Shown: positions 1 through 8,590 of the stretch, one piece after another
How the letters are laid out: every line of letters begins with the position of its first letter
How positions within the stretch are numbered: position 1 is the first letter of the stretch
Origin: Planosporangium thailandense
Lineage (GTDB): Bacteria; Actinomycetota; Actinomycetes; Mycobacteriales; Micromonosporaceae
Direction: 5' to 3'
DNA length: 64,000 bases
NCBI RefSeq assembly: GCF_011947195.1
Contig: NZ_JAATVY010000013.1
Location: forward strand, 97,196-161,195
Translations under genes and position numbers: made by a program
The notes under the pieces: generated by a model
The model's input: only the letters and a program-made list of their open reading frames with translations
What the model was told of the DNA's origin: nothing
Databases searched by the model: none

Positions 1-2050
1 CGGTCACCCACGTGGTCGTCGCGCTGTTGCCGCGCCGCCCGAAGCCCCCTCCTTCCAGCACGTACCGGGCCTGCCCAGCGGCGACGAGCTTCGCCAGTTG
101 GTCGGTGGTCGGGAACGGGACCTGTCCGGAGAACCCGCCCATCGGAAGGACCGAGGCCCCGGCCAGGATGAGCGGTCCCGCCTGCATCGAGCCCTGCGTG
201 GCGACCAGGTACCGGCTGCCCGGCTGGTGGCTCTTCAGATATGCGACGAGCCGCTCGGTCTGTGCGCTCGGCCGGTCGCTGACACCGCCGAAGCCACCGC
301 GTCCACTGCGTCCCGACCAGGCGCCGGGTGCCTGACCACGGCCGGCGGCCCGGCCACCGTCCGGCGTGCCCCACATCCCGGACCGCTCGAACGTGCCGCC
401 CCTCCGGTCACCGTCGAAGCCGCCGGCACCACCGGCCCCGGCTGCGAGGCCGTAGCGGCGATCCCGATCCGCGCCGCCGGTACCACCTCGGGCCGGGCCG
501 AAGCCGAACCCCCGGGCGGGCCCGGCCGACGGGCCACCGCCCGATCCCGCGTACCGGCTGTCGTCGGTCGACGCGGCCCAGGCCGTCGGCGCGACGGCCA
601 GCGCACCGACCGTGGCGGCCATCGCGACGGCGGCGATCCGGGCTCTTCGACCGCCTCTCGGAGTTCCGTGCCCCGCAACGCCCTGCATCAGGGTGGTGAC
701 CACGAGCAGGATCACACCGACCGCGCCGAGCGACACGAGCAGCGGGGTGAGCCAGGGCAGGAAGGAGGGGTACTGCCCGGACAGGTAGGCGGCCCATCCG
801 ATCGAGACGGCGACCGTTGCCGGCAGGAGCCAACGTCGCCGGCCCGGCCGTCGGTAGGCCTGCCAGAGCGTCACCGTGCCGCCGCCGGCCAGCGCCGCGA
901 CGGCTGGAGCCACGGCGACCACGTAGTACGTGTGCGCTACGCGGCCGGTCGAGAACGCGGCCGTGTAGACCGCCAGCCATCCTCCAAACAGGAGGAAGCC
1001 GGCCCGGACGGCGTCGGTGCGCGGGGTCCGCCCGCGCCACCAGATCCCGCACACCAGGCCGATGACAGCGAGCGGGTACAGCCAGCCGACCTGGGACGCG
1101 ACGTCGGCGCCGAGCATGTACGAGGCGACGGCGCCGCCGTGTCGACCGAAGCCGACCGCCGTGTCGGTGTTCAGCCCGTACCGGTTGAACAGGTTGTAGT
1201 CGAACACCATCGACAGCGGGGAGTTGTCGGTCGAGCCGTCGATGTACGGGCGCGCCGACGCCGGCGTGAGCAGCACCATGACGATCCACGACAGGGACAC
1301 CGCGAGCGTGACGAGCCCGGCGAGCCCGACGTGTCCGAGCGGGCGGCGCACCGTACCGGGCGCGGCGACCAGGTAGGCAAGGGCCAGCGCGGGCAGGATG
1401 CCCCACGCCTCGACCATCTTGGCCTGGAAGGCCAGCCCCACCCAGACTCCGGCCAGCAACAGCCAGCGCAGCCGGCCGCCCGCGACCGCGCGTTGCGTCG
1501 CATCGGCGGCGAGGACCAGCAGCATCGTCAGTAACGTGTCGGAGATCTCGGCGTGGGAGAGCGCCGCGACGATCGGCGTCGTGGCGAACGCCGCCGCGGC
1601 CAGGATGCCGGCGGTCGGGCCGATCCAGCGGCGTACGACCCCGTACAGCACGAGCAGGGTGACCACGGTTTCGACCACCTGCGGCAGCAGGACCGACCAG
1701 GTCGAGAAGCCGAAGATCCGGGCCGACAGCGCCTCGACCATGAACGCGCCGGGCAGCTTGTCGAGCGTGATCGACGCTGCCGGGTCGTACCCGCCGTAGA
1801 GGAACGCCTTCCAGTTCTCGGCCATGCTCTTGACGGCCGGGGCGTAGAACCCGTGCAGTTCACCGAGGCGCACACCCCAGGCGTAGAACGCGCCGGCGAC
1901 GACGGCCAGCAGGAGCAGCGCCGGTCGGGCCCATCGCGGCTGGCCGGCGGGGGACAGCCAGGGCAGTCGACGGCTGCGCGCGACGGGTGGGGTGCCGGAG
2001 GTGGTGGCGTTGGGCGGGATGCCGACGGATGGTGCAGCGGTCGCGCTCAC
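1..2050 (-). CDS. ArnT-like membrane glycosyltransferase (GT39 family), 3' end outside window
   Basis: The frame opens at a GTG at 2050 and runs without a stop off the left edge, giving at least 683 residues. After a Pro/Thr/Ser-rich leader comes a membrane segment (LLLLAVVAGAFYAWGV), then KSMAENWKAFLYGGYDP and SITLDKLPGA, typical of the first loop of the ArnT/YkcB-type GT39 enzymes of Actinobacteria, followed by many hydrophobic segments. A Gly/Arg-rich linker (roughly residues 470-580) leads to a soluble tail ending GGFGRRGNSATTTWV, as in this subfamily. These enzymes move a sugar from a polyprenyl-phosphate carrier to an envelope acceptor outside the membrane. The substrate cannot be read from sequence. 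No clear Shine-Dalgarno precedes the GTG, so the exact start is uncertain. Confidence 0.85.
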   Translation of the reverse strand, partial: MSATAAPSVGIPPNATTSGTPPVARSRRLPWLSPAGQPRWARPALLLLAVVAGAFYAWGVRLGELHGFYAPAVKSMAENWKAFLYGGYDPAASITLDKLPGAFMVEALSARIFGFSTWSVLLPQVVETVVTLLVLYGVVRRWIGPTAGILAAAAFATTPIVAALSHAEISDTLLTMLLVLAADATQRAVAGGRLRWLLLAGVWVGLAFQAKMVEAWGILPALALAYLVAAPGTVRRPLGHVGLAGLVTLAVSLSWIVMVLLTPASARPYIDGSTDNSPLSMVFDYNLFNRYGLNTDTAVGFGRHGGAVASYMLGADVASQVGWLYPLAVIGLVCGIWWRGRTPRTDAVRAGFLLFGGWLAVYTAAFSTGRVAHTYYVVAVAPAVAALAGGGTVTLWQAYRRPGRRRWLLPATVAVSIGWAAYLSGQYPSFLPWLTPLLVSLGAVGVILLVVTTLMQGVAGHGTPRGGRRARIAAVAMAATVGALAVAPTAWAASTDDSRYAGSGGGPSAGPARGFGFGPARGGTGGADRDRRYGLAAGAGGAGGFDGDRRGGTFERSGMWGTPDGGRAAGRGQAPGAWSGRSGRGGFGGVSDRPSAQTERLVAYLKSHQPGSRYLVATQGSMQAGPLILAGASVLPMGGFSGQVPFPTTDQLAKLVAAGQARYVLEGGGFGRRGNSATTTWVT

Positions 2051-2067
2051 ACGGTGACTCTGCCGGA

Positions 2068-2088
2068 CGAAGGTACGAGAAACCTTCG
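2068..2088 (-). terminator. Small hairpin between lacI-type gene and GT39 gene
   Basis: A perfect 7-bp stem (CGAAGGT/ACCTTCG) with a 7-nt loop lies 3' of the LacI-type gene and 5' of the glycosyltransferase, both on the minus strand. There is no U-tract, so it may be a weak terminator or a leader structure. Confidence 0.3.
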
Positions 2089-2128
2089 GTGGCATTGGGA
2101 GTTTGCTGAGAATCGGTACCGATCAATG

Positions 2129-3169
2129 CTAAAGTCCGCGTTCGACGAGCCGTGTGGGCAGGACGGTGGTGGTCGGCGGGGAGTCGTCGCCGTCGATCCG
2201 CTGAAACAGCAGCCGAGCCGCCTGCCGTCCGAGCTCGCGGGTGTCGTATCTGATCACGGTGAACGGTCGTGGCATGAGATGCGACAGCTCGAAATCGTCG
2301 AACCCGACCAGCGCCGCGTCGCTGCCGCGCCGCCACAGTTCGCGTACCACGCCGACGGTGATGCGGTTGTTCGTACTGAAGAAGGCGGTGGGCGGGTCGG
2401 CCGAGTCGAGCAGGTCGGCGGTGACGTGTGCGGCGGTGTCCGGGTCCGCCACGCCGTCGCGGATCAGCGCGGGATCGCCGGTGATGCCGGCCTCGGCCAG
2501 TGCGTGCTGCGCGCCGCCGAGGCGTTCGGCCATCGTGTAGACGGCGGTGGAGTCGAGCAGTGTGGCGATCCGCCGATGCCCCCGCGCGAGGAGGTGCCGT
2601 ATGCCGGCCTCCGCGCCGCCCCGGTTGTCGAGCAGGACCGTGTCGGCGAGCAGGCCGCCGGCGGGGCGGTCGAGGAACACCACCGGTGTGCCCATCTCGA
2701 CCTCGACCCGCAGGAAGGTGTGGTCGAAACCGGCGGGTACGACCAGTAGCCCGTCGACCCGCCGGGAACACAGGTCGAGCAGCAGGTCCTGCTCGCGCTG
2801 CGGGTCCTCTTCCGAGCTGGCGGTGAGCAGCATGGTGCCGTGGGTGCTCGCCACCTCGGCGACGGCCGCCGCGACGGTCGCGTAGAACGGGTTGCCGATC
2901 TCTTCGATGACGAGCCCGATCGTGGATGTCGCCCCGCCCGAGCGCAGCGTCCGCGCGAGGCCGTTGCTGCGGTAGCCGAGTTCGGTGACGGCCGCGAGTA
3001 CCCGGTCGACGAGATCCTGCCGTACGTACGGGGCGTTGTTGACCACCCGTGACACGGTCTTGACGCTGACGCCGGCGCGGTCGGCGACGTCGACCATGGT
3101 CGGGCGGCGCGCCGGCCGGCCCGGCGCCGCCGCCTCGGGCTCGGTGGCCGGGTCTGTTCGCTTCGCCAT
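2129..3169 (-). CDS. LacI-family transcriptional regulator
   Basis: This 346-residue DNA-binding repressor has an N-terminal LacI helix-turn-helix near residues 22-45 (TMVDVADRAGVSVKTVSRVV) and a periplasmic-binding-protein-like sugar sensor. The sensor includes IGLVIEEIGNPF, a TAFFSTNNR segment and VGFDDFELSHLM, which match the usual subdomain landmarks. An ATG at 3169 was chosen over an in-frame start 45 nt upstream because GGAGG stands 4 nt before it. The gene is divergent from the GH92 mannosidase at 3353, and a LacI-type palindrome lies between them, so the mannosidase is its likely target. The effector is probably a mannose-containing sugar (inference). Confidence 0.93.
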   Translation of the reverse strand: MAKRTDPATEPEAAAPGRPARRPTMVDVADRAGVSVKTVSRVVNNAPYVRQDLVDRVLAAVTELGYRSNGLARTLRSGGATSTIGLVIEEIGNPFYATVAAAVAEVASTHGTMLLTASSEEDPQREQDLLLDLCSRRVDGLLVVPAGFDHTFLRVEVEMGTPVVFLDRPAGGLLADTVLLDNRGGAEAGIRHLLARGHRRIATLLDSTAVYTMAERLGGAQHALAEAGITGDPALIRDGVADPDTAAHVTADLLDSADPPTAFFSTNNRITVGVVRELWRRGSDAALVGFDDFELSHLMPRPFTVIRYDTRELGRQAARLLFQRIDGDDSPPTTTVLPTRLVERGL

Positions 3170-3259
3170 GCCACCTCCGATCCGGTTTCCATCGACGTCC
3201 CGCGATTCGATCACGGCGCGGGCCTCCCGCCAAACCCCCTATCTCATCGTGGCGGGTAC

Positions 3260-3289
3260 TTGACACCGTGTTACATCGATGAGTATCTA
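3260..3289 (+). promoter_or_regulatory. Housekeeping-type promoter for the GH92 gene
   Basis: TTGACA at 3260-3265 and TATCTA at 3284-3289 are separated by 18 bp, close to the primary sigma factor consensus. The likely transcription start lies just upstream of the LacI-type operator at 3306. Confidence 0.6.
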
Positions 3290-3305
3290 TTACCGCACGG
3301 CGTAC

Positions 3306-3319
3306 TGGCAACGTTGTCA
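3306..3319. promoter_or_regulatory. LacI-family operator palindrome
   Basis: TGGCAACGTTGTCA is a 14-bp inverted repeat with one mismatched pair and a central CG, the usual design of LacI-family operators. It sits about 17 bp after the -10 box and 34 bp before the GH92 start, where a bound repressor would block transcription. Confidence 0.6.
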
Positions 3320-3352
3320 ATCGCTCCCATCACGAGAACGGGAGACGGCAGT

Positions 3353-6082
3353 ATGTCCCTTGCCCCGGTACCCCCACGTTCCCTCGCCGGCTTTCTGGCC
3401 GGTAGCGTCATGCTGGTAGGCGCGGTCGCGGTCCCGACCGCGGCCGCCGCCCAGCCAAATGTCCGCATCGGACGGCCCGCGATGGCCAGCGTGACCCCGT
3501 ACATCAATCCCTTCATCGGCACCGACGACAGCAACTCGCCGGACCCGGTCGGCGGCGGCGCCGGCGGAAGCACCTACCCGGGCGCGGTCGTGCCGTTCGG
3601 CATGGTCCAGTTCAGCCCGGACACCCCGACCGCGTCGCCGTCGGGATACCGCGACCGCGACCGCACGATCGAGGAGTTCAGCCTCACCCACTTCGACGGC
3701 GCCGGCTGCCCCAACAACGAGGATCTCGGCATCCTGCCGGTCACCGGAGACCTCGGCGGGTCGCCCGGCGCGAACTGGACGAGCTACGCCTCCGGCTACA
3801 CCAAGGCGAACGAGGCCGCCTCGCCCGGGTACTACCGCAACCGGCTCGACCGGTACGCCACGACGGTCGAACTGACCGCGACCACGCGTACCGGCATGGC
3901 CAAGCTGACGTACCCGAACACGACCTCCGCCCGGGTCCTGGTCAACACCAGTCGCAGCGCCACCGGTAACCGGCGCGGAGACCTGACGATCAACGGATCG
4001 CAGCTCACCGGCAGCGTGACGGCCGGCGGCTTCTGCGGATCGAGCAAGACGTACAAGATCTACTTCGCCATCCGGTTCGACCGCGCGCCGACCGGGTCCG
4101 GCACCTGGCAGGGCGGCGCGGTCTCGCCCGGCTCGGCGAGCGTCAGCGGAGTCGACACCGGCGGGTACGTCACCTTCGACACCAGCACGAATCCGACGGT
4201 CACGATGACGGTGGCGTTGTCGTACGTGAGCGCCGCCAACGCGACCGCGAACCTGGCGGCGGAGAACCCGGGCTTCGACTTCACAGGCGTACGCGCCGGC
4301 GCCGACGCCGCGTGGAACGCCGCCCTGAGCCGGGTGCAGGTGAGCGGCGGGGACCCGGCCGACCTGCAGAAGTTCTACACCGCGCTCTACCACGTGATGC
4401 AGAGCCCCAACGTGGCCAGCGACATCAACGGCCAGTACATGGGCTTCGACAACGCCGTGCACACGGCCGGACACCCGGTCTACCAGAACTACTCCGGCTG
4501 GGACATCTACCGGTCGTGGGCGGCGTTGATGGCGTTCGTCGCCCCGGACGTGATGACCGACGTCGTCAGGTCGATGGTGCTCGACGGGCAGCAGGGCGGG
4601 CTGCTGCCCAAGTGGTCGCAGGCGACCAACGAGGACTTCATCATGACCGGCGACCCGGGGCCGATCATCGTGGCCAGCGCGTACGCGTTCGGCGTGCGCG
4701 GGTTCGACACGGCGGCCGCCCTCGCGCTGATGCGCAAGAGCGCGGCCGGCGGCACCACGCAGGGCAAGGCGATCCGCGGCCGGGAGAGCGGGTACGAGTC
4801 GAAGCATTTCATCGCCGAGGACCCGTCGGACTCCCTGGAGTACTCCGCCTCGGACTTCGCGATCGCCCAGTTCGCGCACGCGCTCGGCGACACCGGCACG
4901 TACCAGGCGGCCATGGCCCGCGCCCAGTGGTGGCGCAACGTGTTCAACCCCGAATCGGGGTACATCCACCCCCGCCACGCCGACGGCACCTGGCCCTGGC
5001 CGCTCGACCCGGCCAGCCCGTCCGGGTACACCGAGGGCAACGCCTCCCAGTACACCTGGATGGTCCCGTACAACCTCGGCGGCCTGATCGACGCGATGGG
5101 CGGCGCGCCGACGGCGATCCAGCGGCTCGACCACCACTTCACCCAGCTCAACGGCGGCCTGTCCCGGCCGTACTTCTACATCGGCAACGAGCCCGAGCAC
5201 GGCGTGCCGTGGGTGTACAACTTCGCCGGTGACCCGGCGGGCACGTCAGCCGCGGTGCGCCGGGTGATGACCGAGTCGTTCACGACCGGGGCCGGCGGCC
5301 TTCCCGGCAACGACGACCTGGGCGCGACGTCGGCGTGGTACGTGTGGGCGGCGCTCGGGATGTACCCGGCGACCCCCGGGGCCGACACGCTCGCCCTGCA
5401 CGGCCCGCAGTTCCCGGAGATCGTCATCCGGCGGCCCGGCGGCGACGTGCGGATCACCGGCGGCAGCGCGACCGCGCCGTACGTGCGGGGCCTGTCGGTC
5501 AACGGCGTGCCCACGAGCCACAACTACCTGCGCTACGGCGACGTGGCGAACGGCGTGACGCTGGCGTACACGATGGGTGGCACGCCGGGCGACTGGGGGA
5601 CCGGCGACGGTGACGTGCCCCCGTCGTTCACCGACGGCGCCGTCCAGCCGCCGGCCGCGCCGCGGCTCGGCCCCGACCTCGCGCTGAACCGTCCGGTCAC
5701 CGGGTCGGCGACCTGCGCGGCGACCGAGACTCTCGGCAGGGCGGTCGACGGCAGCCTTGCGGGCAACAGCAAATGGTGCTCGCACGCCTCGCCCGGGGTC
5801 CTGCAGGTGGATCTCGGCTCGGCGCGCAACGTGTCGTCGTTCGTGGTCAAGCACGCCGGCCTCGGCGGGGAGACGACCGGGTGGAACACCGGCGCCTTCA
5901 CGATCGAGACCAGCCTCGACGGTACGACCTGGCAGCCCGCGGTCAGCGTGACCGGGTCGCGGGCCAGCCGTACGTTCCATCCGGTCGCGGCGCGCAGCGC
6001 CCGGTACGTGCGGTTGACGGTCACGACGCCGACGAACAACGGCGACGACGCCACGCGGATCTACGAGTTCGAGGTGTACTGA
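3353..6082 (+). CDS. Secreted GH92 alpha-mannosidase with C-terminal F5/8-type carbohydrate-binding domain
   Basis: The 909-residue protein begins at the ATG at 3353, which has GGGAGA upstream and opens directly on a signal peptide (hydrophobic core LAGFLAGSVMLVGAVAVP, Ala-rich cleavage region). The GH92 beta-sandwich starts at YINPFIGTDDSNSPDPV and carries the hallmark GNDDLGATSAWYVWAALG near residue 652. GH92 enzymes are exo-acting, calcium-dependent alpha-mannosidases. From about residue 776 a discoidin-like F5/8 type C domain follows (LALNRPVTGSA, AVDGSL, VDLGS). It probably removes mannose from extracellular glycans under control of the divergent LacI regulator. An upstream in-frame start at 3260 lies inside the predicted promoter and was rejected. 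Confidence 0.95.
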   Translation: MSLAPVPPRSLAGFLAGSVMLVGAVAVPTAAAAQPNVRIGRPAMASVTPYINPFIGTDDSNSPDPVGGGAGGSTYPGAVVPFGMVQFSPDTPTASPSGYRDRDRTIEEFSLTHFDGAGCPNNEDLGILPVTGDLGGSPGANWTSYASGYTKANEAASPGYYRNRLDRYATTVELTATTRTGMAKLTYPNTTSARVLVNTSRSATGNRRGDLTINGSQLTGSVTAGGFCGSSKTYKIYFAIRFDRAPTGSGTWQGGAVSPGSASVSGVDTGGYVTFDTSTNPTVTMTVALSYVSAANATANLAAENPGFDFTGVRAGADAAWNAALSRVQVSGGDPADLQKFYTALYHVMQSPNVASDINGQYMGFDNAVHTAGHPVYQNYSGWDIYRSWAALMAFVAPDVMTDVVRSMVLDGQQGGLLPKWSQATNEDFIMTGDPGPIIVASAYAFGVRGFDTAAALALMRKSAAGGTTQGKAIRGRESGYESKHFIAEDPSDSLEYSASDFAIAQFAHALGDTGTYQAAMARAQWWRNVFNPESGYIHPRHADGTWPWPLDPASPSGYTEGNASQYTWMVPYNLGGLIDAMGGAPTAIQRLDHHFTQLNGGLSRPYFYIGNEPEHGVPWVYNFAGDPAGTSAAVRRVMTESFTTGAGGLPGNDDLGATSAWYVWAALGMYPATPGADTLALHGPQFPEIVIRRPGGDVRITGGSATAPYVRGLSVNGVPTSHNYLRYGDVANGVTLAYTMGGTPGDWGTGDGDVPPSFTDGAVQPPAAPRLGPDLALNRPVTGSATCAATETLGRAVDGSLAGNSKWCSHASPGVLQVDLGSARNVSSFVVKHAGLGGETTGWNTGAFTIETSLDGTTWQPAVSVTGSRASRTFHPVAARSARYVRLTVTTPTNNGDDATRIYEFEVY

Positions 6083-6091
6083 ACCTTCCGC

Positions 6092-6141
6092 CGATCTTGG
6101 ACACTTGTGAGACCTATAGGTCTCACAAGTGTCCAAGATCG
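6092..6141. terminator. 50-bp perfect palindrome, bidirectional terminator
   Basis: Positions 6092-6116 and 6117-6141 are exact reverse complements. The palindrome lies between the convergent GH92 and NUDIX genes. Its right arm contains the stop codon of the NUDIX gene (6123-6125), so it encodes the last residues of that protein. It could fold as a 20+ bp hairpin in transcripts from either side. No U-tract follows, as is common in actinobacteria. Confidence 0.75.
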
Positions 6142-6578
6142 CGGAGTATCGCGCGGTGCTCCGCGGAGCGGAGGAACGTCGGCACCACCCGGTCGACGCG
6201 GCTGGCCAGCGGCAGCGCGAGGGCCTCCGACGGGGCGAAGAACCGCAGCGCCGCCCCCTCGCCGAGGACCAGGTCCTCCTGGCTAGCGCGCGCCGCGCCG
6301 TAGAACACGTGCCAGTCGATGCGCATGCCGGGAGTCAGGCGGGCCGGGAAGCTCTCGTGCGCGAAGAGCGTCAGGTCGCCGTGGACCCCGAGGCCGGTCT
6401 CCTCGTACAGTTCGCGCCGCGCCGCGACGGCCGGATCCTCGCCCGCCTCCACGTGCCCGCCCGGCAGGCCCCAGCGGTCCGGGTCCATCCGGGCGTCAGG
6501 TTCGCGCAGCTGCAGCAGGATGGCCCCGTCCTGGTTGACCAGTAGGACGCTGGCCAGACGCAGGACAGCAGGTGACAT
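6123..6578 (-). CDS. NUDIX hydrolase
   Basis: This 151-residue protein has the NUDIX box as GGHVEAGEDPAVAARRELYE followed by ETG, matching GX5EX7REUXEEXGU, the metal-binding and catalytic helix. NUDIX enzymes hydrolyse nucleoside diphosphates linked to another group, and WGLPGGHVEAGED resembles the ADP-ribose pyrophosphatase/MutT-like group. The ATG at 6578 was chosen because homology begins right after it and the upstream extension is Arg/Pro-rich shadow sequence. No strong ribosome binding site is visible. The final LRDLGHL is encoded inside the 50-bp palindrome. Confidence 0.9.
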   Translation of the reverse strand: MSPAVLRLASVLLVNQDGAILLQLREPDARMDPDRWGLPGGHVEAGEDPAVAARRELYEETGLGVHGDLTLFAHESFPARLTPGMRIDWHVFYGAARASQEDLVLGEGAALRFFAPSEALALPLASRVDRVVPTFLRSAEHRAILRDLGHL

Positions 6579-6685
6579 GTGATCACTGTAGGGGCAATGT
6601 GGCCCTGACCGGCCCGATTGGTCCGGTAGTCGACGCGTGTCCTGGGTACCTGTCCCACCAGGACACATGAGGGGGCGTGGATGTG

Positions 6686-6865
6686 ATGACCGAGCCCGAA
6701 CGCGCCGACGTGGACAAGACCGGCTTCTCCGAGGACGCCGATCCCGGTGCCGCTGGAGACTTCGCCGACGAGCACAGCGACACCACGTTCGCCGACGAGG
6801 TGGCCGACGGCCCCGAGCACGCCCGCGACCCCGACGAGCCCGAGGGGCGGGAGGGGCTCGACTAG
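6686..6865 (+). CDS. Small acidic hypothetical protein
   Basis: A 59-residue, strongly acidic, Cys-free protein (TEPERADVDKTG to REGLD) with no hydrophobic segment. A GAGGGGG sequence about 10 nt upstream favours the ATG at 6686 over in-frame GTGs at 6677 and 6683. Such disordered acidic proteins are common in actinomycetes and no function is recognised. It is divergent from the NUDIX gene. Confidence 0.6.
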   Translation: MTEPERADVDKTGFSEDADPGAAGDFADEHSDTTFADEVADGPEHARDPDEPEGREGLD

Positions 6866-6895
6866 ACATCCCGCGCGGTGTGCGCACAATGGCGC

Positions 6896-7930
6896 ATGGC
6901 CACCCCGACCGCACCGCGCTGGATCGACGCCGCGAAAGCGCCGGCGAGCACGCCGCCCCCGCTGGAGGGGGAGTGGGCCCCCGCCGACACCCGGCTCGAC
7001 GACCTCCAGCGGTACCCGCTGCCGAGCGGCCACGGGCCCGAGGACGTCGTCGTCGACGCCGAAGGCCGGCTGGTCACCGGTACCGACGACGGCCGGCTGT
7101 GGCGCTGGCCGGTGCACGACGGGCAGCGCCCCGTGCCGGCGCCCGAACTCGTCGCGGACACCGGCGGCCGGCCGCTCGGCATCGAGGTCGACCCGCGCGA
7201 CGGCAGCCTCGTCGTCTGCGACGCCGAGCGTGGGCTGCTGCGGGTCACCGGAGACGGCGCGGTGACGCCGCTGGCCGACCGCGCCGCCGGCAAGCCGATC
7301 CGGCTCTGCGACAACGCGGCGGTCGCCCGTGACGGCACGGTCTACTTCTCCGACAGCTCCGACCGGTACGGGTTCGCCGACTGGCGGCTCGACCTGCTGG
7401 AACACCGGCCCAACGGCAGGCTGCTGCGCTACGACCCGGCCAGCGGCGACACCGACGTGGTCGCCGGCGGGCTGTACTTCCCCAACGGGGTGGCGCTCAC
7501 CCCGGACGAGTCGGCGCTGCTGTTCGTCGAGACGAGCATGCACCGGCTGATGCGGCTGCCGCTCGACGGCGGGTCGCCGACCCGGCTCGCGGACCTGCCC
7601 GCGTACCCGGACAACATGGCGCCGGTCGGCGACGGCACCTACTGGATCGCGCTGCCCAGCCCCCGGGTGGCCGCCCTCGAACGGCTGCTGCCGTACCCGA
7701 GGGTGCGGCAACTGGTGGCCAAGGTGCCGGAGCGGCTGCAGCCGCAGCCGAAACGGTACGGGCTGGCGGCGCTCGTCGACGGTGCCGGGCGGGTGCTGCG
7801 GACCCTGCACGGTCCCGCCGGCCGCTACCTGATGATCACTGGTGTCCGGCAGCACGGATCGACGCTGTGGCTGGGCAGCCTGACCGAGAACGCGGTCGCG
7901 CGGGTGAGCCTGGACGCCGGCCCGGGTTAG
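6896..7930 (+). CDS. SMP-30/gluconolactonase/strictosidine-synthase-like beta-propeller
   Basis: This 344-residue protein is of the six-bladed propeller superfamily. GPEDVVVDAEGRLVTGTDDG and GGRPLGIEVDPRDG form early blades. CDNAAVARDGTVYFSD and LLRYDPASGDTDVVAGGLYF with PNGVALTPDES are the strictosidine-synthase-like conserved region. Relatives hydrolyse lactones or other esters. Bacterial members rarely have known substrates and are not alkaloid synthases. No signal peptide is seen. The ATG at 6896 is the likely start, although an in-frame GTG at 6878 is possible and neither has a strong ribosome binding site. Confidence 0.88.
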   Translation: MATPTAPRWIDAAKAPASTPPPLEGEWAPADTRLDDLQRYPLPSGHGPEDVVVDAEGRLVTGTDDGRLWRWPVHDGQRPVPAPELVADTGGRPLGIEVDPRDGSLVVCDAERGLLRVTGDGAVTPLADRAAGKPIRLCDNAAVARDGTVYFSDSSDRYGFADWRLDLLEHRPNGRLLRYDPASGDTDVVAGGLYFPNGVALTPDESALLFVETSMHRLMRLPLDGGSPTRLADLPAYPDNMAPVGDGTYWIALPSPRVAALERLLPYPRVRQLVAKVPERLQPQPKRYGLAALVDGAGRVLRTLHGPAGRYLMITGVRQHGSTLWLGSLTENAVARVSLDAGPG

Positions 7931-7985
7931 CGCACCCGGGCGGGCGGGTAGCCGCGCGGACGACCCGATTCGGCGGGAGGGCGCC

Positions 7986-8570
7986 GTGAGTGATCCGGCC
8001 GTGAGCAGTCCCCAGGGCCGCGCCGAGGATCTGGTGGACGTTCTCATCCATGACCACCGCATGATCGAAGAGCTGTTCGGTGAGCTGGAGACCGGTGACC
8101 CGGGCGCGGACGAGCGGCGCCGGCTCGCGAACGAGGTCGTGGCCGAACTGGTGCGGCACACCGTCGCCGAGGAGCGGTACCTGTATCCGACGGTCCGCAA
8201 GGTCCTTCCCGAGGGCGACCGGGTCGCCGACCATGAGATTCATGATCACAATGAGGCCGAGCGGGACATGAAGAGCATCGAGGGCCTCGACCCGACCACG
8301 CCCGACTTCGAGTTCACGCTCACCAAGCTGATGGGGGAGATGCGCCAGCACATCCTCGAAGAAGAGGTCGAGCTCTTCCCCCGGTTGCGGGCGGCGGCCG
8401 ACCCGGCCGAACTGCGGGAGCTGGCCCGCAAGACGCAGCAGGTCAAGCGGCTTGCCCCGACCCGGCCACACCCGTCGGCGCCGAGCCGCCCGCCGGCGAG
8501 CACGCTGCTGGAACCGGCGCTCGGGCTCGTCGACCGGATCCGGGACGCGCTGAGCCGCCGCGCCACCTGA
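7986..8570 (+). CDS. Hemerythrin HHE domain protein
   Basis: A 194-residue protein beginning at GTG 7986 with GGGAGGGCGCC upstream. The four-helix HHE domain shows metal ligands in series: DVLIHDHRMIEELF, LVRHTVAEERYLYP, DHEIHDHNEAE and MRQHILEEEVELFPRL. These bind a di-iron centre used for oxygen or nitric oxide sensing or protection. A Pro-rich segment and a short amphipathic C-terminal helix (LLEPALGLVDRIRDAL) follow the domain. It stands alone between the propeller gene and a convergent beta-helix gene. Confidence 0.9.
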   Translation: MSDPAVSSPQGRAEDLVDVLIHDHRMIEELFGELETGDPGADERRRLANEVVAELVRHTVAEERYLYPTVRKVLPEGDRVADHEIHDHNEAERDMKSIEGLDPTTPDFEFTLTKLMGEMRQHILEEEVELFPRLRAAADPAELRELARKTQQVKRLAPTRPHPSAPSRPPASTLLEPALGLVDRIRDALSRRAT

Positions 8571-8590
8571 ACACGCGGCCCGGCGGGCGG

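Noticed and set aside
98..1534. Long plus-strand reading frame of 478 codons
   Set aside because: It is antisense to the clearly conserved GT39 glycosyltransferase and has Arg/Gly/Pro-rich composition typical of a shadow frame in GC-rich DNA.
2112..2123. Palindrome ATCGGTACCGAT as a second LacI operator
   Set aside because: Its centre is TA, not the CG typical of LacI sites, and it differs from the 3306 palindrome. It may be chance.
3317..5200. 627-codon frame antisense to the GH92 gene
   Set aside because: No motifs, Arg/Val/Gly-rich composition, and the plus strand encodes a well-conserved mannosidase.
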